Part shown: positions 47,701 to 59,700 of the stretch, one piece after another
Layout: the number at the start of each line of letters is the position of its first letter
Numbering within the stretch: the stretch's first letter is position 1
DNA from: Hydractinia symbiolongicarpus
Lineage: Eukaryota > Cnidaria > Hydrozoa > Anthoathecata > Hydractiniidae
Reading direction: 5' to 3'
NCBI RefSeq assembly: GCF_029227915.1
Contig: NC_079876.1
Coordinates: 25,455,828-25,517,827, forward strand
DNA: 62,000 bases
Notes under the pieces: model-generated
Seen by the model: only the letters and a program-made list of their open reading frames with translations
Database searches by the model: none
What the model was told of the DNA's origin: nothing
Program-made: the position numbers and the translations under genes

Positions 47701-50700
47701 ACAATATTTCTTTTCTGACAGGGAATTTATCGAAGCAGAACTTACCATTATCATGTAATTATCCTAAGTACTATTGCTGTCAAATTAGTTTTGAAGGTTT
47801 ATTTTCTTTACAGGGTTTAAGTGTTTCAAGTCGTACTTTGAGTCAGTCAACATATGTGAACACAAAATCCGACGAAGTGGACCAACTACTATTATTGAGA
47901 AACAAGATTTGACAGGAATCTCTTACTTGTGGCAGTTGATCCTTGATACTCCGTATATAAACATTGCTGAAGATGCCACAAAATATTTGATCAATATTTC
48001 ATATTCTTTTCTATCCAGCAAAGTAAAAAAGGTTAGTGTGATGAGTTTTTTTATTTATTTTTCATGTCCAACATTGTTTTTACCTTGCTGGTGCCTTATA
48101 TCGCTTGTCTGTCTTTGGTGAATTACGCTTTTGTAGTTCGTCTTTAAACAGTGTTGCACAAACAGTAATGATTGTCATAGAAATGTGTATTTTAAACTTT
48201 CGTGTTACGACTTTACTAAAATAAAAAAGGATAATAGTGATAATCATTGTAATCACAAGACACTGAACTTAAACAAACATTTTTAGCAGCCTTAATATTA
48301 TTAACATTTTAAAGCGTTAATAACCCTAAGGATGGACTTATTATATCCAAATATTCATTGAGTAAACTATGAAAAAGAAATTAGTTTTTCTTGTGGATTC
48401 TATTCTTTTGTAGACAGAATATGCCTCTATCCACAAAAGGTTTATAGCCGAATGCTACAAAAGGTTAGATGGACTATTGAGTCAAGTAAAAGAGATCAAT
48501 GAAAGTGGAAGTAAAGGAGGAAGAAGTTCAAAAACATTCAAGAAGCCTCTCCCAGTGAAGGGTTCTACGGATAGGTATGTCAGAATATAATTACACGGTA
48601 AACCTTTCCAGATGTGTGGTCCATGGGGTGGTTTGTAAATTATGTTTTTGTAACCAACCCATGATACGAGGGGTTGATGGTGTTTTTCAATGCAAAATGT
48701 CTGTAAATAATGAAAGCTATTGTCTAATAACATATAGTGTTTTATTTCATTCACTTACTTCGAGCCTTTTTGTACTTTAAACTGCTTATAAATACCATTT
48801 TAAGAAATCAAGTTTTGACAAAATTTCTTTTATGAAAATATGAAGCAAAACAGGTTTATAATGATACGGATGAGATCTTGGATGCTATCTTTTATGAATT
48901 AGATAAAAGAAGGAGAAACTGGTATTGTTTCTGATTAGGAATATGAAAGTGATGGTCAACAATTAATTTCTGGGCCTGAGATAGTGCAACCTGTACCGCA
49001 ATAACTTTCTTATCAATAACAACAAAATCCTATAAACGCCAACTGTTTCTCCAATTTTTGATAATCCTAAATCAGATGATAAACTTATGATTCTTTTGCC
49101 AAAGTTTTTTTATAAGTGTTTGGCTGTTTATATACTTACTAAGTTTGATTTCTTTCTACCTGCTGAATATCTTACCCTTTTTTGGATTTTGCACAAGCAG
49201 TCTGCAGTCCGCAGTCAAGATTTTGAGTTGATTTTTTGTTTTATATCTAATTTATCTAGTTCATCCAAAAATTCTAATATCCAGCTAGTTTGTTGTTTCT
49301 GTTGTATTTCATTACTTTTATATGTATTTTAGATCTGAAATAGTTGTATCCATTGAGAGACTTTTGCATATATGTTATTCGTACATTCTCGTTGTCGAAG
49401 AGTCCTATGCAAAGCATCGTTCGTTTCCACCACATGGTACTTGTTTTCATGGTGTACCAATCCATATACATGTTACTTTAGAATCAAATAAATCAGAGTT
49501 TGACCTAAAAAGTCATAGTAATGAAAGTTTGCTTGAGGTTCGACAACAAATTGCTGCAAAAATCAACACCCAATCGACTCATGTTCAAATTTACAAAAGC
49601 GATAAATTAGTAAGTAACTTGTATTCTTAAAGAAATTTGAATTCCTCTCCCCCCTTGTGAAAAAGATTTTGACAAGCTTCTCTCTTACTTTGGGTACTTG
49701 GAATAAAGCTGTGCATGTATACATGTATTAGGTGTACGTGTATTATCATATTAACAGTCTTGCTCAAGAAAAAGCTTCTCATTTCTCTGCAAAGAAGGAG
49801 GAAGAGTGAGTTTTTTAGTTCTAAATAAAAGAATCTTTTGCCCTTTTAAGATGGTACTTCAAAATAGCAGTGAATACTTATACTGCAGTTATTATTTTTT
49901 TTCTTTTGTAAGCTCAGACTGCACTTTTAAATTCAGGCTTTATATTTCACAGTACAACATACATTTATAATAAAAGTATAACAGTAATTTTTTATAACAG
50001 TAATTAGTTATTCTGTTTTCAAGTTAAGTTTGTTCTTGTGTTGGTAGTTTTATTGAAATCGGCATTATTTTAACTATTGTTAGCTGTACTTAAAAAAGGG
50101 CTAGGCAAAAAGATGAAAAATTTATGTTACATGCTAACTTGAATATCATATCACAGACGTAAAGTTGATTTGTTATATTTTATTTCTACAGGATGATAAA
50201 TTTGAATCTTAATCTTTATTTTTATTTCCTTACAGCTAACTCCATCTAAAAATCACAAATTACTCTCACAACTCGACTTTGAAGAAAAGCAGTCTTTGAA
50301 TGTCAAAATCACTGGCACGTCAAATGGAGCAACTGTCAGTGATGCAACTACCAATGATGATGAAGTAATTGTTTTATGTTACTCTCCTTATGTTGCACTC
50401 CTCCTGTGTGCTATTTTCAACATAACCAAAATAAAATAAAATAAATAAATTAATAATAAAGATTTTAAGGTAAATGTATCTATATGAAATTAAAGAGATT
50501 CCAGTGGAAAACGACATCGAACTGATAAAGCTTTTCTGGAATTTTCTAAATTTGTTTTATAAGTCTTCAGAAATTTTATATTATATTAGTTCTCAAAATA
50601 TTTCTAATTACCGGTTTTAAAATTTGTTTATGCTGCATAATTATGATGTCAAGTGTGTAGCAAAATGCATTTCTCCTTTGTCTGCTGCATAATTTGTCGT

Positions 50701-53700
50701 GTGTAGCACAATGTATTTAAATTTGTATTGTGTAAGGTGTCCACTCAAAATGAAGAGTGTCAGAAAACAGACATTGATATCAGCAATTTCTTCACATGCT
50801 AGAAATTTTAGATTTAAGTGGCTGGCAAATAGTATTTTCGTTTTTTAAAATATTGGCAACGATTGAGTTTCAGTTAAACCTTAATTGTTGCGGACAACCC
50901 ATAACTTGGGATCTGTACATCTGTTTACAATCAAATTTTGTCAGCTTATCAATAAAATTTGGCATAATTTTCATGATATTAATCAATCCGCTTCTTCAAT
51001 ATCTAATTGAAATAGCTAAGTTAGAATGTGTACCCCTTCACTGCTACAAGATTAGGGATGGCCAAAAATTATCCAAATTTGCTAAACGTTAAACATGACA
51101 TTATAACTTATGCAGCATTGACACGTTATTACTTTGTATACTTGTATATACATTATTTTTCACCTCAATATCCCTGTAAAAGAGATATATTTCCTTTAAT
51201 AATATTCATAGCAAATTAAGCTGCTTATATTTTTTCCTAAATGTCATTTTTAATTTTTTTTTATATTAAACTAATGATTATTAAAACATATTTCTTTGCC
51301 TTTTAGTTGCATTCTCCAGTACATAAACCTTCCACCATGTTGGAGCGTGAAAAAGTTTTACCTAGTTTCATAATGGCGGTTGATTATAAAATATTTGACA
51401 AACTTTATCAATTAGCTGAGATGGAAGATGCGCGTATAACCTCAGCTCTTCAGAACTTATTTCTTCAATTACCCACGGACAGTGAAATATTGGAAGCTAT
51501 TGAAATATTTAGTTTTCAGGTGAGCAATATATAGTTTTTGTTGTTATGTGCAAAAGATTTATATCTGTTTATAATTCTGGCCATGCGGACACCGTTTTCT
51601 TTTTTGTTATTTTCTTTGTTTTTAGAATCCATTATCATGTTCTCCAGGAACTCGTGCTGGATACACAACCTCGTCATCCTCAGTTCTTGAAAACTATTTT
51701 AAATGTTCAGCTCCCAAAATGTCAACATTTCGTGTTTTATATAACCTTCAGGTATGATAAAAAGTAGTTTTGGTTGTGTGTTTTTGTCATAATAAATTGA
51801 AACTTATTGTTAGTCTTTGGAAAATTCCATGAGGGATTGGTTGTCAGACTTATGTATTTCCTGAATCACTATTTGATACATCCTTGTCTACCTATTACCA
51901 TAAAGCAATAAAAGTAATTTACTGGAGGTTTTTACTGTGATTATAGGTAAGATTATAATGCAGTTTTTAAAAAGTACCCGAAGGATCACAGAAATATAAG
52001 CTACCATTTTTAACAGACAGTCAAAATACGCCTTGTTATATTATATCTTCACGAAATAATAATAGAAGATTGTGAAGGACTTATGTTGAAACAAACATGC
52101 CTTTCATTTCAGGTATTAAGCAGCAAGTTAATGCCTGTCATTGGAGGCGATACAGCTGCCATTACACATTCATTTCGTGAGAATTGGTTAAATGCAGGAG
52201 GATTAAGTCTCATTATGAATATTCTTTTACCCGACACTTTGCCAAGTAATGCAGATTATGAACTTCGACAGTCTTGTTATTATATTATATTGCAATTGGC
52301 AAGGTTCGGTTATATTTCAGCTAATTAATGTATTGTTAATGTTATTGTTCTTCACATAGTTTTACAAAGAGTTTTAAAAAGGGCTGCTTAGTTAGCTTAT
52401 CCATCTAGAAATTCAAACTAAGAATTTAAACTTCTTAAATGTGGTGCTGTAGTTGCCTTTTACGATGGTAGTTTGTGAATGCTAACCCAGATTGTGTGTT
52501 AAATTGACAGCCATAATTTTGTATTTCTTCAGATTTCTTTTATGTGGAGAGGATCATGAATCAAATGCAGCCTATATGGTTCCAGTCATCCGTACATATG
52601 GACAGTGTACTGCAGCTGAGAATGTTGTATCTGCTAATAGTTCATATAGCATAAATTCTCAAGCAGAATGTCCATCAGCAGATATTTCAATGACTACAAG
52701 TACACCAATTAAATTTCAGGGAAGTCCAAAAAATGTGCAACAAACTGTTGCCTCATCCTGGCCAGGTGCGAAGGGTGGCCAAAATGGATCACCCGTTTCC
52801 AACAGTCAGCTGTCTTCATCACCAGGCAGTGCTGCATCCTTTACTCCTGAGAATGGTTCAATGAGAAAACGTCTACGTTCTGCTAGTGTATTAGATTCTG
52901 TATCGCCTACAGTAAAAATGGTTATTGAGGTGATTTTCTAATTTTTGTCTTTTTTATTTGAACTTGCAGTTACTACCATCTATTAGCATTATGGCAGTAG
53001 TTTGTTTTTTCTAGTATTTCTTGTCATAAGTAATTGTAGTTCTCTTAGAAGGGAACATTTAAATTTATTTGACGTCAAACATATGCATGTCTTGGTATCC
53101 CAATTCATTGTTCAGTTTTCTAACGTAACTAAAAATTTTTTTTTGAACAGTCAAGGTGTTGTTAGGTGGTAATAGATTTCTTCCAATGATTGCAAAACGA
53201 TAGAGGTGAAAAAAACTTTATTCTCTTGAAGTGAACACAAAGATATAGGAAACCTTGATTTTAATAAACACAACTTCTTTCATGAAAAATTTTAGTCTGT
53301 AAATTCATTTAATATTTTCTGTCTCTTAGAATTTAAACGAAGAAGAATTTACTGAAACAATCTCCAGCTTAGTCCAGGTTGCATGGGCTGCTTCTGCTGG
53401 TCAATTGCAACTTAATGCTCGTCATAATGATGATCCAACTTCACAGAATAACATTCAAGAAAGTTCAGGTGATGAGTTAAAGGCTGGTTTATGTTTGCAG
53501 CAAGAGAACGTATCAAACATGGTAAGTCCTTTTAAATATATTTGTTGGTTATAATAAGTAGTATTTGAATCGTTGAATTTATGTAGTTTTAAGTCACAAT
53601 TTTTTAACTATTTTAAATTGCCAAAGAAAACTTAATCTAACTTTCTAGTAAAAATGGTTTTAGCTTTTCCTTCCCTAGAGAAAATGCTTTTTATTCCTAT

Positions 53701-56700
53701 TTCCTCGATTTGTACTAATACAAAAGTAATAATTTTAATTATGACAAAATAGAATAAATTTTATCATGTTTTTTTGCTTTTGTGGCTAGCTTCTAGCTTA
53801 TGAAACAAATTTTTCGTTTTCGTTTGTAATAATAACAGAATTAAAATTGTTATTTTCAAAATCATAAATTATTTTTAGGATTCTGTTCTTGCTCACAACA
53901 GTTTGGAACTTCTTGTAATGTGCTTACAGCTTCGCCCAAGGCTTGTGACTGTGTTTTATAAATTACCAAATGTAACTGAATTTATTATCGACATCTTAAC
54001 TGGATCTCCAAGTGAAGAGGTAATGATTTTCTTCCATTATCTTATGGCTATTTCCAATACATTAATGTCAATCTTAATAAGAGTTTGTGCAACTTAAAAA
54101 TAATATCATAGTGCGCCTTTATAAGATATTATTAGAAATTTATAAGATAATGTTTGGCAAACCATTTATCGTTTCAAACTTTTAACATCTGACATTTTTT
54201 ACTCAGAGTATCTGTTTAATGTTGATTGTATAAGTAAAATTATTATGTAGTAAAAGTTTAAGCTTAAATCAGAAAAATCTTGCATTGGTTCTTTTCCCCT
54301 TTTTTTGATTTTGCTTTTTTGGCTCTTTTTAATTTTGATTTTTACTCAGAAACCAGAAGCCTCTGACTTCATTTTGGCTTTAACCCACTGTAAAACTCAT
54401 GTCTGCCACAGCTACTGCTTCTAGCTTGTTTCCTTTGCTGATGGTGTCGACCATGTTTTAGGACACTATAGTTCATTTCTAGAAAAAAGCAGCCACTCTT
54501 CTCGTGGGTGGCCACTGTAGTGTAGCATTTCAGTGCAGTTGTTATGGTCTTAAAGGGGAGTTGGTTGGATATTTTTTTTATGGTATGATTAGCCTTTTAA
54601 GAATAAACAGAAACAACATGCTGTCATTTACTTCAAAAAAAACCCTACTAAATCTAAAAAGCCTCCATAAAAGCTTTGTATGGCTATTAATTTCTTTGAA
54701 ATATTCTTCGCATTTTTTATTAGCACTTTTTCTATAAAATAGTTCTTGCATTCCCTTACCGAGGAAAATTTAATTTTTATTTAGATCAAAAATTGTTTGC
54801 ATTGCTGTGTTTTGTAGTTGTCATCATGAAGAATTTGCTTGTTTTATTTACAATTTTTTTTTGTCATTTCCTACACCTGTCACATTCTAATGAACATGTA
54901 TTATTTACTTGTTAGGTTCGGAACTCTGCATCTTTGCACTTTTCCATGCTGGCAAATGCTCCTGCACTTGATTCCGCAGCTGAACACCCAAAAGCCTTTC
55001 TCTTAAATATTCTCATGAAAGCACCCTTACCGTTTTGGACAATCACAGGAACAATTCGTGGCATTACTTTTAAACTTCTTCGACAATGCTCGCAATATTT
55101 TGACTTAATGTGTAATTTGGTTTATCTTCTGTCAAGTTCGCAACAATTAGATTATGGTATCAATGCTTCCAAACTTCTAGAAGACGAGCTGATAATTTTA
55201 ACAAATTCAGATAATATCAATGTTGAATTATTGTTAAGTCATTTAAAGTTAACAAATGTACTATTTACATGTGAAAATGTTGATAAACGTTTATTGGGGC
55301 AAAGTTTTATACAGTTTTTATTCGACGAATTTTTATTTCCTGCATCGAAATTATTAAATTTAAATATGTCATTAACAAACTTTAATATGATGGATATAAA
55401 CGTTAACTCGTATGATCTGAATTGCCGCATGGAGGCTTTAAATCTCCTATTAACACTGTCTGATAGATGTCCTGTCAACCTGTGTGAAATATCAAACCAA
55501 CTAGTAGTGCGAAACCATAGTGAAGTTACTGCAAAAGCTTGGGACGTAAGTAATTTTTAATAAGGTTTTTTACCTTGCATTGAGGGTGAGAACTGTCGGT
55601 TATTTAAAAACAATGAAAACAGTCTTTTTAAGAAGGTTGAGCATATACAATCTCTTTACATGCCCCCTGTAATTGTTAAAATTATTATTTCGGTTATGTT
55701 TGAAATTTTTTAGAATGCTCTCAAAAACACAATGTCTTTTCTAAAAGCTATTTTTTTAGTGATTTTCTGTAAAGGACCTCACTTTACTATGCATGTGTCT
55801 TTAGTTTCAACCTCCAGTATCCTCTCGTCCAATGAATGGATTTGTTGGTTTAAAGAATGCTGGTGCAACATGCTACATGAACAGTATCTTGCAGCAGCTG
55901 TACATGCAACCTGGATTAAGAGAAGTATTACACCTTCCTTTTATTAGAGCTGCACAAAATTTAAATGGTATATTTTAATTAACAACTTGTGGTTAATAAA
56001 TAATAATGTGAAATAGCCTTCACCCCTTTCTTTTTTATGGGAGGATATAGGAAATTACTATTTTTAGGAGAAGTGGTCTTATTTTCAAGAATGCTTTGTT
56101 CATTTACTAATTTTTTCCATTTACTGTTAAAAAATTTAACAGGTTTTGGTGTGTCAAAGTAAATGCCATTCACTTGTTATGGCTGAACACAAAAGATTTA
56201 AAAATGTAAAATTATGGCAAGCTTGCTTTTTAGAAATATATTTTTTATATTGACACCTAAATCATTAATTAACCATCACCATTCACATTTCAGATTTTGC
56301 TACTTGAAAGAGAATTGTATGGATAACATTTTTTGTGTTTTCTTTTTCTCATAGTCATTGTTAAAGATTGATGATGTCAAATGTCCAAAAACAGACAACG
56401 TTTTTTATCAACTCCAAACAATCTTTGGACATCTCTTAGAGAGTCAGACACAATACTATACTCCTGACATGTTTTGGAAATCGTTTAAACTTTGGGGCGA
56501 GCCTGTGAACGTGCGAGAGCAACAAGACGCTTTTGAATTTTTCATCAACATTACAGATCAAATTGACGAAAATTTAAAAGGTTTGAAAAAAGATGAAATG
56601 TTTAAGAAGACGTTCAGTGGAACATTTGTAGATCAAAAAATTTGTCAGGAATGTTCCCATTGCTTTGAAAGAGATGAACCATTCTTCTCGTTACCTGTTA

Positions 56701-59700
56701 CAGTCAAGTGCGGAAACCTTGAAACCTCGTTGGAGCAGTTTGTACATAATGAAATTATGGAAGGCGAGAATGCGTATTATTGTGAAAAGTGTTGTGAAAG
56801 ACGCACAACGGTGAAACGGACCTGTATTAAGACAGTTCCTCCTGTGCTTGTGATACAGCTGAAGAGGTTTTGGTATGACTGGGAAAGAAATAGAGCAATA
56901 AAATTTGATGATTTCTTTAGTGTAAGTAGAACCATTCCATCTTTATAATAAGAGCCATATTTTGTATGTTCAAAATATCTAGCCAAATCGCTACTTCGTG
57001 ATAAGGATACACTAAGACCGATTCCCGCATATCTACGATGAACTAACCAGTGGGTTTTCCAAAGGCCAAAGACTAGTTATAATTAAAATTTGTGTAATTT
57101 TTTTTTAAACTGGTAGACTTCACTACAGGCATTTTGAATCAACCCTAATCTCACTCTTATTGCATGCTTCTAATAAAAAAATCCTGCATACTAAATATAG
57201 CAGTTCGTATTTAGGGGAAGACTTGAACTAATTTTATTTTTTTTAAAGGCAAAGTATGATATTATTATATATTATATTATTTACAGTGATGTCTCATAGC
57301 ACACATTGAGTAATCGAGATTAAACTATTGCGATTCTTTAATTGAATTGAATTTTACAACATACCAAGATACTTTATTTTAGTTCCCATGGGTCCTGGAT
57401 ATAGAACCATACACACAGAAAGGAATTTCCAAAAGGGAGAATGAAAAGGACATAAAACCTGCGGAGAATAATACAAACAGACCTATGGACATAATCACAG
57501 ACAATCAGCAATACTATGAATTAGTCGGTGTAGTTGTACACAGTGGCCAGGCTAGTGCTGGACATTACTATTCATTTATTAAGAATCGACAGTGAGTTTA
57601 TTTCGGTTGAAATTAGTGGGTTTTTTTCAAAAACGCCTTTATTTTCTTTAAAATAACTTGACCCTTTTTATATTGGAAAGTCTTGTGTTTTTTTGAAAAA
57701 AGGTAATTTATTAGTTTTGCTGCTTTGCCTTGATCTGCACATTTGTAGAGCCGCCCCAAAACCACTTGATCTTGTGAGAGTAGTCCACCTTTTAAAAAAC
57801 GGATCTAAAGAATCCAGAATTCACTACATTTTGAGATATAACCCACCCAGCGGGTGGCAGGTAATAAAAGGGGTGATTGATTCTAGAAAAGTTTGAACTA
57901 CCAGGTATAATATTTGACATCTTTTAAACTTTAGAAATACTATTGGTGAATTTAATCAGTGGTATAAGTTCAACGACATGTCTGTTGAAAGATTTGATAT
58001 GACCGATGAATCAATTGCTGTAGAATGTTTTGGTGGTGAATACAAAGTGAGCCAATCTGACTCAAGTAAGATATGTCTTCATAAGAAGCCTGACTTTGTC
58101 AATATACCCTCCAACACATTTGAAATGCCTATGGAAAGTTGAAACTTTTTGTAGAAGTTAAAGGTTTTTGATTGGTCTTGAATGTTTTATAGACGTTGAA
58201 ATACATTTTGATTTAACACATTGGCTTCAACGTTTCTAGCTTTATTATATTGCAAACCCAAAACTCAAAACCGTCTTAACTCTATTCGTGCTGGGTGGTC
58301 GAATCAAACCCTATTCGTGCTGGGGGGTCGAATCCAACCCTATTCGTGCTGGGGGGTCGAATCCAACATATATATAATGTATCGAATACAATTGTAGAAA
58401 TTACGCAGAGGGGGGGTCAAATCAGCCCTCCTCCCTCCTCCACAGCATTGAGAAGCCCCTGAAAGGCACAACAGGAATAGGGTTGAAACCATTTCAAGTT
58501 ATATGTCTGTGGTATGATGCCCCCTGATTATTGCACTAATTTTGCAATTTTAGATAGTCAATATCCAGAAAGTCGCATTCGAAATTGGAATGGTTACATG
58601 TTGTTTTATGAAACAATGGATAAAAGCAAACTGCCACCCAGTTCTACATTGCCCCTGCAAGATCCTCGTGGACAAATCATTGGTGACGCTATGAGGTTAG
58701 AAAAGTAATGTTGTAAACATTTATACATTTATTCTAACTTTATCCATGCGAAAACAAAAAGTGTCCAATCAATCCTAGGACCCTTTCTGGCTAAAGTTGC
58801 GCAGAAATAAATTACTAGTTTAATTTTATTTGGTAAAATAGAAATTGTTCCTGTAGGATGGAAAAAAACAAAAATCTCTTTCTGTGATTTTCCCAGATGG
58901 ATGTAAACAGCTAATGTGTAAAAAATTATTTTGAAAGGACATTCTTTTGTGCCATTTACAGAAAACGAAGCCAACAAAATATTAAAATGTTCTCTATGCA
59001 ATGCCAAAACATTAGGGATGGTTATTCTTCAGCGATCAATATTCTCAGTTACTAAATTTGCCACCGCGATCTAAGCTAATAAAAAATGTGAATAGAAGTT
59101 ATGTAAGGGTTGTTTATTCAACCCCCCTTAGTTGTTTAACATACAAATGTGCAGGGGTAGCATATTATTATAGCATATTATTATGTTAGACAACATGTGA
59201 TCACCATGAGAAAATGGACGTATTAACGGAACGAGTACGTAAATAGCATTTAAATAGGGGCATTTAAAAAATAACACGAAATAACTTCTCACCACGTTTC
59301 ACATAATTTGTTCGTATTTTTTTATGATAGCACAGTTTGTTGATAATTTCATTCGAAAGGCAATTACCAGACATAAAGGCAGGAGCCATAAAGTTTTATT
59401 TATGGAGACTGCGTTTATTTTATGGCATGGTTTGTTTCAGAAATATGTAAAGATAATAAAAAAAAACGAAAAAAAAAATTATTACTTAAAGGCCCTTTTG
59501 GACGCGTAAAGTTACTTAATATGGTAACAGATTTTACGTTTAAATACACTATTAAATTATTTCTCATCTATTGAGTTTGTTACGTCAAAGAATCCTTCAT
59601 TCTCACTCATTCTATCCAAAAGTGAGACTTTGCAGCATCATAATAGTACATCATAGCATTATGTACTATCGGATGTCATATTCTTTCATCTTCACTTAAC

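Noticed and set aside
50738-50800. Possible extra USP24 exon (GTGTCCACTCAAAATGAAGAG)
   Set aside because: Lacks a good acceptor and is not needed, because exons 13 and 14 already join in phase 0.
55925-55967. Extension of USP24 exon 21 as the main isoform
   Set aside because: It breaks phase with exon 22, whereas the earlier donor restores the family alignment PGLRE-SLLKIDD.
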